Assembly (NCBI GenBank): GCA_026168455.1
Contig: CM047425.1
Location: 2,082,001-2,146,000 of the forward strand
Length of the DNA stretch: 64,000 nucleotides
Direction: 5' to 3'
Source of the DNA: Theocolax elegans
Taxonomy: Eukaryota > Arthropoda > Insecta > Hymenoptera > Cerocephalidae
Part shown: piece by piece, positions 1-12,306 of the stretch
Layout of the letters: every line of letters begins with the position of its first letter
How positions within the stretch are numbered: the stretch's first letter is position 1
The notes under the pieces: model-generated
Seen by the model: the letters and a program-made list of their open reading frames with translations, nothing else
Told to the model about the DNA's origin: nothing
Databases searched by the model: none
Program-made: the position numbers and the translations under genes

Positions 1-624
1 CAAAACTTAAATTTCATCATCACCGCGTGTCCACCCTTTTGAAAACTATAAACCGTCGCCACTCCAAAAAGCGAAACCTCCCAAGATAAACAAAACACTC
101 GTCCATATATACATTGTACTAATCGCTCATAACAACACCAAACAAATCAATCATCCAAAAACTTCCCCTCGAAAAAAAAAGAATCCAACCCATACGATAT
201 CAATTGGTCTCTCTCTCTATATGTCCTTTAAACACTCAATTTTCCCCTTTATATATATATATATAATACACAACCGAGGAACACGCGACTTACGGGTTAA
301 AAATTAATTCGTCGCCGCAGGTACGAAAGAAGCAGATAGAGAAAAAAAAATAAATGGAGGGGGACGGACCATAAAAAAAGGAAAAAAGGAAACGAAAAAG
401 TGTAAGAGGCGGCGCCATCGAGCACGCGCTCAGGTAAAACTTTTGGTTTTTCCCCGAAAGGGTGTACCTGCGGCAGGCGCCAAAGATTTCGAATATCCTG
501 TCTCTCTCCAGAAAAAAAGGTTATGTTTGCCCTTTGTATTAAGGTAATAAAAAAAAACAGTAACGAGTAGGGGGGGTTCGTTGCGTAGTTTTCGTTTGTC
601 TTTCGTATTATACACGCGGTCTTG

Positions 625-655
<31 letters not shown>

Positions 656-970
656 ATTTGCGTAATATTCGGCGACGACGATCGGAACGGGAAAATTTGC
701 CGCGGTCGTTAAAATTCCATTTGGTTGCGATGGATGTATGGTGTATAATAAAGATAGGACACTCGGAATTTTAAATTTTGCGCAATGTGGGATTTAAAGG
801 ATGGTACATGTATATATAATATATATTTCAGATTATTTTTATTGCGGTGTGTATGGTGTTAGGGTGTAGTGTTATTGAACATAACGTGTAGATATTATAG
901 GTGTAACCTCGAAATGGTGTTTGGATGGTGTTTCATAAAGGATACATTGGAGATATTTAAGGGTTAGGTA
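1..970. other. AT-rich non-coding sequence with a TA microsatellite
   Basis: I see no gene. Short (TA)n tracts lie at about 250-265 and 626-654. A CpG-rich patch covers about 395-430. From about 660 to 970 the plus strand becomes rich in G and T, with many GGTGT words. Reading frames here translate the TA repeat (YIYIYI) and are not genes. Confidence 0.6.
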
Positions 971-974
971 ATAG

Positions 975-1345
975 GCCTTTTTCACGATTTTTTTAACCTA
1001 AAAAAAATTATAAAAAATTTAATTATATCATTAACCTAAAAAAATCATAAAAATTTCAATCAAATGTTTTTTTATCTCAAAGAAAATCATTAAAAATATT
1101 TTTCGCTATTTTTGAACACTATATCTTTATAATAGAAACGGAAATGATTTTATGGTAGATAATAGACAAGAATAGTGTTTGAAAATATATGTACAAAATT
1201 ATTAACTGTAACCTGCAGTAAATAATTTTTTTCTAATCTGAAAATATTAAAAAATCGTCTAATTTTTAGTAGGAAAAATGTCCTATATTATATTTCTAAC
1301 CTCAAAAAAAAAAACATTAAAAATCGTCGTTAAAAATGTCTGTTC
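975..1345. repeat. Degenerate AT-rich tandem repeat, unit about 50 bp
   Basis: The phrase TTAACCTAAAAAAATCAT, or a variant of it, recurs with ATTAAAAAT spacers, for example near 995, 1031 and 1296. The units are heavily diverged. The same word family reappears near 1890 and at 3815-4000. Ends are approximate. Confidence 0.45.
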
Positions 1346-1784
1346 GCTCATCGCAGATGAGGAAGAAGAAAAATATTGGAAAAAAGCGTGGGCATATAGA
1401 TGATTTTATTACTATACCGGAATATTTTAACGGCTAATAAAACATTTTTAAATAAATATGGCTAGTTTATACATTTTATAGATATTTGCAAGAGATAGAA
1501 ATGCATCAACTGAAAGTTATGCGACAGCTAAAAAAATGTTGATTAAGTATTGGTAGCGAGACAGTCACACTACCTTGTATACTAGTTATACTTGTTAAGG
1601 GGTGCTGTTTTCGCTGAATTTACTTTACTATGTTTATAAAATTTTATCATTGTTTTTATTGGTTACTAGTTAGGAAGCTTAAGTATTTTTTGCTTAAACT
1701 TTAGTTATAGTTTTAGTTTTAAGTATTAGTCTTAAGTTTATAGTTTTAAGTTGCCAGACCTACGTACAGATAAATTAATTTTAT

Positions 1785-1858
1785 CTCTGTAGGAATTGCA
1801 GCATATACATAATGTTGTAATTTTACCTGGTTTAATAAATAAATAAATAAATAAATAT
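1785..1858 (+). repeat. 3' end of a retroposon (LINE or SINE tail)
   Basis: The block starts CTCTGTAGGAATT and runs through TTTTACCTGGTTTAATAAA into an (AATA)n tail. A second copy with the same order of words lies at 7729-7806. A shared 3' end followed by a short A-rich microsatellite is the usual signature of target-primed retroposons. The body upstream (about 1560-1785) does not obviously match the second copy, so the family is unassigned. Confidence 0.55.
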
Positions 1859-3814
1859 ACCGAAGAAATCGTTATATAGGGCTATATTTCTAACCTCAAA
1901 ACATTAAAAATTGTCTAATTTCTACTAGGATGTTGTATGTGCGAGGAGAACCTTGTAAAATTGTTAAATATTTGTGTATATATAAAATCACGTTTGTAAT
2001 AATAATTCAATGATTGAGAAAAATCAAAATATTATGTCCGAAAACTAGTCAAAAAGTATTCCATCATACTTTGAAGTTAATTTTCGTTGAATTATCGCAA
2101 GCTAACCTAAAAATTAATCAGAAAAAAAATTATTGGCAAAATTATTTCAATTCAAAGCATATTTTGTTAGGTATAAATTAGCTATTCTTTAAAAATGATC
2201 ACGAACGATCCATAAATATATGACCCTAATAATATTCGATAAAAATTATTAACAATTTCTTTAAAACAATTACCCTGTAATTTTAAAAATCTAGGTATAT
2301 TCCTTAAAAATATTACCCTAGTAGACATTCACACCATACTTTGTAAAGCATAAATTAGCCATATTTAAGAAAATTCGGTAGAAAAAAATGATTTGTCATT
2401 AGCTAGACAATACCTATTTTTAACATCAAACCATTTTACCAAATTATCGGATTCATAACAAGGTAATTAATATACATAGTAGAAACTAAGTAATTTTTTT
2501 TAATCATATTTTGTCCACTAATTACCGATATATTGACCAGTTTTTGGTTAAATCACCAGTTTCTGGGACCAAGCAAAAAATTTGACAAATCCTTTAATTT
2601 CTGATAAGTACTGGATCATCATTGAATTATTCATTTACAACGAGTTCCTTAAAAAACATCATCATATTTTGCAAGTCCTTTCCTCAAAAATGTAAATTTC
2701 TCTCTCTCGAAAAAAATACTCTATAATATATATATATCCATATACATTTAAAATCCACCTTTTTTTGTCTCTCTCTCTCTCCTTTTCTCCTCCTCCACCC
2801 CGAAAAACTCGTTACGAAAAATAAATTACAAAGTATATACACACGGCACCTCATAATAAATTAAACGCGAATATGGGGTGAAAAACGAAAAAAACAAAAA
2901 AAAGGCGAAGCGCACGATTTAAACGAAATAAAGAACGAAGAATGAAAGAAAAAAAAAACAAAACTTTTCACGCATCGTTTGAAAACTTTTCCTTCACGGT
3001 GATAATTACACACGCTCCTCTCCCGTATAAATTTTTCATGAACCTTAAAAACAAAAAAAAGTTAAAACGCTCGCGCGCGCCTTTCGTCGTCACCCCCGCA
3101 CACAAATAGACACACATACATACACATACATATATAATACATGAGAAAAAAGGGAAAAAAATTATGTAATACATATAATAAACCCTTTTAGACTTGTATT
3201 TCATATATTGATTTATATATAGATATACATGTATATTGATTGTACCTTTTTATTACATCTTTTCCCTGGATGTAGACGCGTACGCGGTGTGTCCGGTGTA
3301 CTTAACCTTCGATCGGGTATGTATATATATACACGTAACGTCCATTAAATGGGCGGTACAGAGAGAAAGAACGAACCGGATCAATGCTAAGGGTTGGTTA
3401 AGCGGTCTATCTATCCCACGAATCTTATTAATTTATTGAACAATACCCCCCTCTTCTTCGTGCGTATAGGTTATGTATGTATATATAAATTTCGTTTTTA
3501 TATATATATATATCTCCATATATTTTTTTTCTCTTTTGCTAATTGATCTTTTGGTTGCATATATGTGTGTGTGTGTGCGCGTGGATATTATATATTTAAA
3601 AAAAGAAAAGGTGGGTATAGGTTATGTACGTGTAAAAAAATTTTTTATATGGAGGGTGATAAAATGCGTTTTAGGGCGATTCGCAGAATTGGTGTGTATA
3701 TGTATGACGAGAAAGGTTATTTTTAACATCTTGGTGTTGGTACTATGAAATATTCGTGAATTTGACGAGTGTGGTGTTTCGTTTTTTTCCGTAAACTAGC
3801 CTTTTTATTAATGA
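1859..3814. other. Non-coding spacer with a CpG-rich core near 3.0-3.4 kb
   Basis: No gene is visible. A TCTACTAGG MITE end lies near 1925 and a CCTAGTAGA end near 2323, probably fragments of the 139-bp MITE family seen at 15976. From about 2640 to 3190 the plus strand is A/C-rich. A CpG-rich stretch (CGCGCGCG near 3073, GACGCGTACGCGG near 3274) follows, and 3240-3800 is G/T-rich with (TG)n near 3565. Confidence 0.45.
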
Positions 3815-4000
3815 TTGACGTTACTTAACCTAAAAACCATTAAGAATTAAATTAAATGTTATGAACCTCTAAAAAGAATCATGAAGAATTGAACTAAATG
3901 TTATTAATCTCCAAAAAACCATTAAAATTTCAACTAAATATTCATACACCTAAAAATTCAATTGAACAGTTACTAATCACAAAAACGATTAAAAATATTA
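3815..4000. repeat. Degenerate tandem repeat, unit about 55-60 bp
   Basis: Four diverged units follow the pattern CCTAAAAACCATTAA, a spacer, then ACTAAATGTTATTAA. It begins abruptly where the G/T-rich segment to its left stops. It resembles the array at 975-1345. Confidence 0.5.
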
Positions 4001-5055
4001 ACAATTACATATAACAGCAAACGAAATTCCCGAAACATTAAAAAAAAACAAACATAAAAAAAATAATCTGTCCAACCCTTTTAAAAAAAAAAGAAAATAA
4101 AATATACATATCGATAATGTACATCTCGGTTTAAAATGGAATGCCGGGTCGATAATCAAAATTCGATCTAAAGTAAAAGGCGTAAAAAAAAGAGTAAAAT
4201 CTGGAGAGCGTGTAAACATACGTAAAAGACCCTCCATTCCACTTTGTGTCTCTTTCTATCTCTCTCTGTCTAAATGTGAAACCACACACGTAGCCGAATC
4301 ACGAAAAGGGGAATTAGAAAAGGGTTTCCCAGGTCAAAAATTCACCTGTAGGACGGTTCAACCCTCTCTCGACACCTGTGTGAACGCCACGGGGATACAG
4401 ACAGGTATAATAGCTATATATATAGAGAGAGAGAGACCAGTGAAATTTCAGGTAGTCGATTCAACCCTTTTTTCCCGTATATACACCGTGTCACGCTTCA
4501 AAGCTTCAAAGAGAGAGAGAGGAAAAAATGTGCAGGTATATATATATATAGGGGTGTATACACATCGCGGAGATTTCGGTTTCTCCTTTTTTTTTGCCTC
4601 TCTCTCTTAAATTGGTGAGATTAGGTACCTGTTAACCCTTCTCGGTGTCTATTCGATACAGATTCCTTTTTTTTCTACCCTTTTTGGTTAAGGGGTTGGG
4701 TACAAAAAAATGGGGGTTTAAAAGGTTCTTCGAGTACCGTGTTGTTGTGTATTAAGTATGTGTGTATACACATGCATCTTGTTTCTCTTGGATATTAATT
4801 GATGGGTTTTTCATTGTTGTAGACGAAATTATATGTACATATATACATGGGCGATTCCACCGTGTACCATCAGCGTAATTAAGATTGTGTATATTTTTAC
4901 TGGCACAGAGTTTTTACGCAATATTCAGGAAGTATTTAAATATTGAGAAAAAGAACCATTCGCTATTATGTTAAAAAGCTTTTTTTTATATTCATTGCGG
5001 ACAAAATAAAATTCGTTATACGTTTTATCTTTATATATTTTTTTTACCCGCAAAA
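4001..5055. other. Non-coding spacer with CT/GA tracts
   Basis: No gene is seen. The part before about 4250 is A-rich. 4250-4620 is CpG- and (GA)n/(CT)n-rich, and the rest is T/G-rich. The reading frames here are microsatellite read-through. Confidence 0.45.
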
Positions 5056-5150
5056 AAACTTAGTTTTCTCTAATTTGAATTAATATTTAATTAATTTAAT
5101 TAATTAATATTTTTTCTCAAGCTAGGGGGCGCTGTCGAGCACTCTTAATG
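5056..5150 (+). mobile_element. Fragment of the AGGGGGCGCTG MITE family
   Basis: AACTTAGTTTTCTCTAATT near 5067 and CTAGGGGGCGCTGTCGAGCA near 5122-5141 match the inner part and the right terminus of the complete element at 24153-24570 (AAACTAAGTTTTT inverted; CTAGAGGGCGCTG). The central part is replaced by an AATTAATT-rich stretch, so this is a truncated or rearranged copy. Confidence 0.5.
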
Positions 5151-5724
5151 TGATTACATAATATCTATATGTGGGTTAACGTAAAAAAACAGAAAAACAA
5201 ATTTGTTTAAATAAAATGATTATAACTATCAAGAATCAAGAGGAATTTGATTTGATTATAGAAGAATCACATTGAAGCGTACATATAGCTTTTCTTCTTG
5301 AGATATATTTAAGAAGAATTCCACTTAGATCAAAAATATATTTTTTTCGGTGTAACTAATATAAAAACCCTTAAACAGATTAAAAATTTTGAGGTTACGT
5401 GAGTTGCTAATCATTTAAGACCTTTTTCCGGTTAAAAAAATGTTAGAATTTTTACTGGGGAATTATAAGTTTGTTTCACTTTCCTTGAAAATCACGTGTT
5501 TCTATTTTTCTTGTTCCACAGGTTATAATATTTTAATAATGTTATAAATACCAATTAATTTGATACATCGCGTCTACACATTGCACGTATAATGATTCCT
5601 TTCACAATGGCTTCTACGCACCTTTTCTATCTTTTACGTCTGAGAATACAAAATTTAAAAAAAACGGGGGATCTTTGTGTATTTTCGATTATGTATATAA
5701 TTAATTGAAATAAAATTTTGATAT

Positions 5725-5762
<38 letters not shown>

Positions 5763-6465
5763 GAATATTATTTTTAAATATAATATTGTACGATATTTGA
5801 AATAAAATAATACAACGAACGGACACACCCTCCACAACAAAAAAAAAAGCTCACGAGAAAGACTTTGAAGTTAGCACGCTTCTTCAACAAGATTAAGCCG
5901 GAAGCACCGAAAAAAAAGAGAAAACTTCTATGGCTTTCAAGATCGAGCTTCCAAGAGCTTACGCACTTTTTCTTTGTTTTTTTTTATTATCAACGTCACG
6001 GTAAATACTTTGCTCTCAGAATTCTAGAATGTATATATACATGTTTCTCAAGGAATATTATACAATTTTCTTTGGTATATTTTGTCATTTATATACATAT
6101 ATATTTTAATTCGCATGGGGTTGTGTTGAGGACAAAATTTTGGTATTTTTTTTAGGTTTTTTTTAGGTATGTTATACTCGTTCCATTTTTGTACGGGGTA
6201 ATAATGTCAAGTAGCGTAGTTTTATTTAGAAAGAAGAGTATCACAATTAATTTACGCTAATAAGCAGCAGAGAAAAAATTTTCTGCACGATGGTCCGAAC
6301 TTAAATCTGAAGATTAAGAAACGAACATTTTTTCTGGGTTAACATATATAGTAGCTTTCCTTCTCTTTTTTATAGAGTTCAAATATAAAAATTACCGCAG
6401 TTTCATTAACATTAAGTCAGATTAAATTATTAATTGAGTCTTTATAGGTTAAGATTCCTTTACCT
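5151..6465. other. AT-rich spacer with a long (TA)n tract
   Basis: No gene is supported. An uninterrupted (TA)n tract runs from about 5727 to 5761. The frame at 5865-6155 has no recognisable domain and has the AT-rich codon composition of its surroundings. Confidence 0.5.
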
Positions 6466-6593
6466 CCCTAGTAGAAATTGTAACATGTGAAGGTTAAATA
6501 AAATTCTAATTTATAGCGATTGATTGGGTATTTTTATGATACTTGGCCATTTTTTGCTTAGTAAACGTTACATTTATAGTCAGATTTCTACTA
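6466..6593 (+). mobile_element. CCCTAGTAGAAAT MITE, copy 1
   Basis: The left terminus is CCCTAGTAGAAATTG and the right terminus is CAGATTTCTACTA. Inside are GTGAAGGTTAAATAAA, TTGGCCATTTTTTG and AAACGTTACATTTAT in the same order as the copies at 7931 and 15976. This copy is shorter inside and lacks the last bases of the right terminus. Confidence 0.7.
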
Positions 6594-7377
6594 TAAGGTT
6601 TTTTGACACCCAAATTGATGATAATTTTGTTAATATAATTTACAAAAAAAACTAATTGTTCAATATTAAAATATTTTGACAACAACATATTATCAACAAT
6701 CGGCCTTAACTGATCAATAATTTGCTATATTACGATACACGTTACACGAAATCTCTAAAAAAAAAACCGCATTTTCGTTAAAAAAAAAGAAACAAAATAA
6801 AGTCCGAGCGTCGTTTGCGTTGCTAATTACCCCTCCCTCCTGAAAGAAGAAAAAGATAAAAGTATATAGAAATTATCCCGCAGAACGACGTAAATTAAAG
6901 GACGCGTTTTATATTTACGCGCTTTCGTTACGCTACGATTCCCGCAACCGTGCGTCGTCGTGTTGTCACGCGACAGAAGCTCGATTGATAATTACGCGGC
7001 TCTCCTAATACCCTCGGCTTGCATACCGGGTAATAATAACAACTATAGACGTAAAGCGATCGGTATGGCGGAGATCGAGGAACCCTCACCGAAAATATGA
7101 AGAATCGTCGAGGAGCGACCGAGCGACACAGACACACACACATACAAACGAATAATTAACCGTGACGAGGCTAATCGTAGAAACGTATTTTCCCGACGGT
7201 AATTATCGCGAAAAAATGACTTTTCGTCTATGCGTAACGACCGTTGCTTCGTTACGATTATACAACAGCGTTATATATATATATATACATATATAGGGAT
7301 AATGTAAATGGAAAATTATTCGAGTGCGCCCGCCCGCGCGCGCGTCTATATGTGTGTGTGTTTTTTCTATATTGGTA
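6594..7377. other. Non-coding spacer with a CpG-rich core near 6.9-7.35 kb
   Basis: The section from about 6800 to 7350 has many CG dinucleotides (CGCCCGCCCGCGCGCGCG near 7326). No splice-supported coding sequence is seen. The frames here include read-through of CACACA and TATATA. Confidence 0.4.
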
Positions 7378-7424
7378 AATAAAATAAAAAATAAAAAACT
7401 TGATCTCTTCGAGGTAATATATTT

Positions 7425-7475
7425 TATTGCCAACGTTTCGACCGTCTCACAACTTTATACAGTCATCTTCAAGGT
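7425..7475 (-). repeat. Hammerhead-like motif of a Penelope-type retroelement
   Basis: Read on the minus strand this is TTGAAGA, then TGAC, a 19-base loop, GTC, and GAAACGTTGGC followed by an AATAAAA tail. The order CTGAnGA, stem, GAAAC is the hammerhead ribozyme core; the first base here is T instead of C, so cleavage is doubtful. Penelope-like retroelements carry such motifs. Three similar motifs occur elsewhere in the window. Confidence 0.4.
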
Positions 7476-7479
7476 TCTG

Positions 7480-7728
7480 ATAAACATTAAAAACATTTTT
7501 TATCCTTATTACTTAAAAGCGCGTCTGTGTACGTATGTGTGTATGTGTTTTTTTTATTTTGTGTGTGTGTGCGTATGTGCTTATTTTGTGTGTATGTTAT
7601 TTTTCTTTTTTGTTCATTTCATATGTCTGTATATGTATTTTTTTTCTTTTTTGTTTATTTAATATATATAGTATGTGTGTTTATTTCGCACTTGTGTGTA
7701 AAAGAAAGGTTAAATCACTGTAAATTTC
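7480..7728. other. TG-rich low-complexity stretch
   Basis: The plus strand is almost entirely T and G with imperfect (TG)n. All three forward frames stay open only because T/G-rich sequence lacks TAA. I call no gene. Confidence 0.6.
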
Positions 7729-7806
7729 CTCTGTAGGAATTACGATCTGTAAAATGACTATATTGTAAGTTTACACTGGTTTAATAAATAAATAAATAAA
7801 TAAATA
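7729..7806 (+). repeat. 3' end of a retroposon, second copy
   Basis: CTCTGTAGGAATTACGA, TTTACACTGGTTTAATAAA and an (AATA)n tail match the copy at 1785-1858. The sequences upstream of the two tails differ, as expected from 5' truncation or a composite source. Confidence 0.55.
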
Positions 7807-7930
7807 TTAAACAAACAGCTACATGTAAGAGATTTAATTGAAGAAATAAAAAATAAATAAGGATATTATATACTTTATAGTGATAGTCAATCCGTTGATA
7901 AAACGTTTTTAACCAAAAACATTTTTGCAT

Positions 7931-8066
7931 CCCTAGTAGAAATTTAACATTTGAAGGTTAAATAAAAGTCAAATTTTGCCATTAATTGGGCATTTTTTGG
8001 GTATTTTATGACAGTTGGCCAATTTTTGGCTTAAAAAACGTTACATTAATGATCAGATTTCTACTA
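7931..8066 (+). mobile_element. CCCTAGTAGAAAT MITE, copy 2
   Basis: The left end CCCTAGTAGAAATTT and right end CAGATTTCTACTA enclose ACATTTGAAGGTTAAATAAA and AAAAAACGTTACATTAATG. It lines up along its whole length with 15976-16114 with scattered substitutions. CAT directly before the left end and CAT just after the right end might be a target duplication. Confidence 0.75.
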
Positions 8067-8984
8067 ATCATGCCGAATTTAAAAATTACAATCGAGAGAT
8101 CCGTAAGTGTATGGTGTAATTATTATTTGTAATGTGCGTGTCAATTTGAATAACGAAGAAAGCCTTAACCTTAAATAAAAAAAACCGAACTAAAGAAGCC
8201 TCCCATATTATATCTATATATAGGTACACTAATTCATCCGAAACGTTGGATAGTGACGCGAAAAATTAAAAAAAGAAGAACACGTGCAGAAAGCGCCATA
8301 ACCTCAAATAAGAAAAACGCTAGTAAGAAACCGCCTAGTATTATACATATACACTAATACGCTCGAAACGGCGAAAAAAAAAGGAAAAACCGGGAATCCA
8401 ATTTTTGGCCAACAAAAGGTTACGATATATATAAATAGGCACGTTTGAGGTTTTCGCGAAACAATGGGATAAACATTGAAATCGAAAAAAACTAAAATAA
8501 AAGAAAAGAAAAAAAAAGTACGAGGGGGTAAAGAAAAATCCGCTGGGTCATCGTTGACCGGTATCCTTCTGGTGTTGGTTAGGTTATGTGCACCACCACC
8601 ACCCGTCGTGAGATCTCGAAGAGGCGCGAAGCCGAATGGTGTTGGCTAATTTCACGGCGGCGTTACGCGACTCCTTCCAAGAAGAAGGATGAAGAACAAA
8701 AAGAATAACAACTCAAGGTCAAGTGATTAATCGCTGCAGATACATTATACATATATATATACGCATATATATAGGTGTAAGTGCTCTTGAAGGTGCCGCT
8801 GATCGACACACCCCCTTGCGGTTCAAACATCGTTTTTCATCGGATTGCTTTTGATTTTTCGAAAAAATCTGTTGGTTAAGTGGTGGTACCATGCACGTGT
8901 AGTGTACGAGTACATTTGTCTGAAACCGCTTTACATTTGTGTGTTTACGTTTAAATGTGCGTGAATTACGTGTGTGTGTAATTT
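8067..8984. other. Non-coding spacer with a CpG-rich core near 8.5-8.7 kb
   Basis: The sequence is A/C-rich up to about 8540. 8555-8690 is the most GC-rich part (CACCACCACCACCCGTCG, CACGGCGGCGTTACGCG), and it turns G/T-rich to the right. A promoter or 5' UTR is possible, but I find no start codon plus splice donor to support a gene. Confidence 0.35.
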
Positions 8985-9560
8985 TTTTTTGGATAAGTAA
9001 ATGTTGAAAGAAAACGTGTGGGTGACATATTTTAAGTTGAACGTTGCAACAAAAACGTACAGTAATGTGTTAGTATGCAATTGTTTGGTTAAAAGGTAAA
9101 AAACGTACATCTGCAATTTTTTTAGATAAATGTAAAAAAAACATTAGTTTGAAATTTTTGGATAAATGTTGAAAAAAACCTATGGGTCCAATTTTTTTAG
9201 ATACGTGTTAACAAAACGTATTTTGTGAATTTTTATTGGATAAATGTTAAAAAAAAAGAATGTGTGATTTTTTTTAATAAATGTTGAAAGAAAAAAACTT
9301 ACGTGTGAAATTTTTTTGAATAAATGTTGGAAAATAACGTACATAAATGTGTTGATGTAAAATCTTGACATTTGTGCGAATTTTTTAAGAAAAAACGTTT
9401 GTGTAAAAATGTTGTGTATAAACTTTGTATAAAAACGTAATTATAAACATTTTGTGGATAAATGTTGAAAGAAACGTATAAACAGGTATAAGTTACGTGA
9501 AAAATTTCTGGATAAGTATTAAAATAAAAACCCACTTGTAAAAATGTTTGAAACCCGTGT
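8985..9560. repeat. Degenerate minisatellite, unit about 50-60 bp
   Basis: GGATAAATGTTGAAAAAAA, or a variant, followed by ACGTRTG and a T-run recurs at least eight times (near 8991, 9120, 9162, 9198, 9237, 9276, 9317, 9454). The strand is strongly G/T-over-C biased. The minus-strand reading frames that repeat FNIYxxK are translations of this unit, not proteins. Confidence 0.65.
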
Positions 9561-10700
9561 TGTAATAAAAGATATACGTGTACGTAAGCATAAGTTTTGA
9601 TGTATATATATATATTACAAAAATAACGTATGTAACTGGTATATATGTAAATTTTCGTTTACTATGTTTAATTGGTTTAATTTCGAAAGACAAATGTCGT
9701 TAGTAAAATTGTTTTGGTTATAACATTTGAAACACAACGCATAAATATAAAGCTGTTAGTGTTAAAGATTGTTGATTAAACGTGAAGTAACGACATGTCA
9801 TTATGTGTATATTTTGGTCTTTTAAAAAAAAACATACGAATACATATATATATATGGAATTTTATTGGTATATACGAAGAACATGCAGTATTCAGTATGT
9901 AACCCAAAATTCTGCAACGTTGCGGATGAAAAGGTGCAGGCGCATAAATCCGAAAATTTGTTGGTTAAACGTTGGAAGAGAACGTACATATAGGTACACG
10001 CGTATCCCCAATGGATGCCACTTGCGTATGTGATGCGTATGTGTGTGTGTGGGTATATATCGATCACTCGGTGTTTCGTTCGTACATATATATATATATA
10101 GAGAGGGGTGGGTGAGAATGACAATGGGGTGGCTACGTCGAAGGGTATGAGCCTATTGGTCAGTTGCAGCTCGTGTTCACCCCCTTTTCCGAGGGTTGCA
10201 AGGGTGGGAGCTGCGGTATCTACCGGGAGAAACAAGAGGAAAAACTACCGACATCGACGTTCATATATATATATATATATGTGTGTGTGTGTTCGTTGCG
10301 TCAAATGCCCGAGTGATGCACGGGAGTTACATATAGGACGGAGAGAGAAAAGTATATATATATAAGAATGAAAGAAAAGGGGCGAAATTCTCTCTATCCG
10401 ATCGGGGGAGGGTTAAGGGATACCATTCGAGAAATGGAAGATTTCGTTTCGACCGAAATTTTAGTTTCTGCGATCTGTATAGTTTATTTTTTCACATTTT
10501 GTCACGACATTTTTCCGATTTATTTTGGTGTACTCTGCGTGGGTTCGACAATTTTTTAAGAGGGTGGGTTTTTACAAAACGGGGTACGTTACCATTATTA
10601 CATGGACATGAACTAAGATATACGCATAATTTCTTTTTAAATTACTTAAAAAGAGTGTAATAATAATAATTTAATAATCTTATCTTATATATTAAAGTGC
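9561..10700. other. G/T-rich spacer with microsatellites and a CpG-rich core
   Basis: (TA)n and (TG)n tracts lie near 9601, 10090, 10262-10290 and 10351. 10100-10330 is CpG-rich. The open frame at 9822-10235 on the minus strand crosses two microsatellites and shows no domain; I do not call it. Confidence 0.4.
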
Positions 10701-10713
10701 TTCATAAGAAAAA

Positions 10714-10732
10714 TGACGTCACATCTACGTCA
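10714..10732. promoter_or_regulatory. CRE palindrome plus half site
   Basis: TGACGTCA at 10714-10721 is a perfect cyclic-AMP response element palindrome, and ACGTCA follows 6 bases later at 10727-10732. This is the binding word of CREB/ATF bZIP factors. No gene start is visible nearby, so function is unproven and it may be part of the adjacent repeat. Confidence 0.3.
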
Positions 10733-10784
10733 CCAACATTTTTGGTATTATTATTCTTCTAAGGGTTTTTTTTTCATTTATTTT

Positions 10785-10985
10785 TTTCACCATTTATGGA
10801 GGTTTTTAATTATGCTGAATAAGAATCTGACTACTACTTTTATCATCAACCCCTATGTTAAACGTGGAAATTAAGGGTGAAGTTTAAAAAATTAAAAAAA
10901 TATTGAAAATTATTTATGGGGGTTTCTGGCTACGCTGAATAAGAATATAACTACTATTTTTTATCAGCAACCCTGATTTTATTAA
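10785..10985 (+). repeat. Two-unit direct repeat, period about 122 bp
   Basis: ATTTATGGAGGTTTTTAATT plus CTGAATAAGAATCTGACTAC near 10793 is repeated as ATTTATGGGGGTTTCTGGCT plus CTGAATAAGAATATAACTAC near 10911. Both are followed by TTTTATCAKCAACCC. It is probably a dispersed repeat with internal duplication. No coding function is seen. Confidence 0.6.
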
Positions 10986-12188
10986 TAATAATAATAATAA
11001 TTTTACTATAATAATTTTTGTAGAAATCGTCTCGTTTTTTACGAAGATGCCATAATAACCGAATCATTCGTATCAACGCGGTCAGTACCGATCGTAAATA
11101 TTTTCCAAAATAAATATTCTGAATTTTCTCAGCTTTATATTAAAAAAATGTATTAGAAGGTTAATTTGATTCGGAAAATTTCGAGAAATACGTATTTTAG
11201 TTTGTAAAATTGATTTACTCCATTTCACGGTCACAATTACAGAATTATCAATTAATAATTATCAAAATAAATTTTTTATGCACAATTAAGAAAGTTGGCT
11301 TAAAATTTCTCGATAAAATTTCATACAATCCTATTGATAAATTTGAAATCATTCACCAATTTGGTTCAGCGTTACTTTCGGGCCGGATTGTTTATACACC
11401 ATCATCACGTAAATTATACAAAAATAAATTTTTTAAAATTTTCTAAATTGTATTATCCGAATCTAGTAACATATTTACAAAATAATTTTCTTCTAATACT
11501 TAACCCAGAAATTACGCTGTATATTTTAACGTCAGAAAGTGGAACCGACAACATCACGAAAGAAAAACTATCAAAATTTTACTCGTAAAAAAAATTTTTC
11601 GCATACACAAATTCACGATAAATTTAGTCATTAACGAAAATATTAATATATCTCTACATTGGTACTAACCGAACGACCGAAACTTACGCGGTAAAATTTC
11701 CTAAAAGAAAAATAACCTTTTGTTACAAATTTTATTTCCACGGCAGGGAGTTATACATTATCGTAATAATTTAATTTTGTTATTTTTATCTGGTAATAAA
11801 TAAATAAACGCGACAAATTATTTTCAAAGGTATATTATAAGAAAAAAAAACGAAAAGAATCATATCCCCATAACGACGATTAATAAATTAATATATACAA
11901 TGTCGTATCTTTTTTTTTTTCCTTATATTTTAAAATGTTCTCGGAACCGAAGTACTCCGGGGTGTATACAGTTCGATTGAACTGAATTCTCAATTACTTA
12001 TGCATAATTAAAGAATAGAGTATAGTACAAAGTTCATTATCTAAGCGTATATACCTTTTGTAACTAGCCGATTTTCCTAAATATTTAACGAGCTCGAGTC
12101 GACGATATATATACTATCCTATGTTACGGTAAACTTTGAAGAAAGTGCAATAATAACTTTATAAACAATAAAAAAATTATATACATAT
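10986..12188. other. AT-rich spacer
   Basis: (AAT)n lies near 10981-11000. The rest is AT-rich with A/C bias from about 11200. Frames at 11210-11588 overlap each other and show no domain. No gene is called. Confidence 0.45.
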
Positions 12189-12306
12189 ATATACACACAC
12201 ATACCCACACACGCGCGCACACATAACCACACACACGCACACACGCACACACGGACGCACGCACACACACACACACACGCACACACACACACGCACGCAC
12301 ACGCAC
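12189..12306. repeat. Compound (CA)n/(CG) microsatellite
   Basis: About 110 bases alternate CACA, CGCGCG and CGCACG blocks and end in (TA)n at about 12307-12320. The reading frame here (RVRACVCVRVCV) is a translation of the repeat. Confidence 0.85.
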
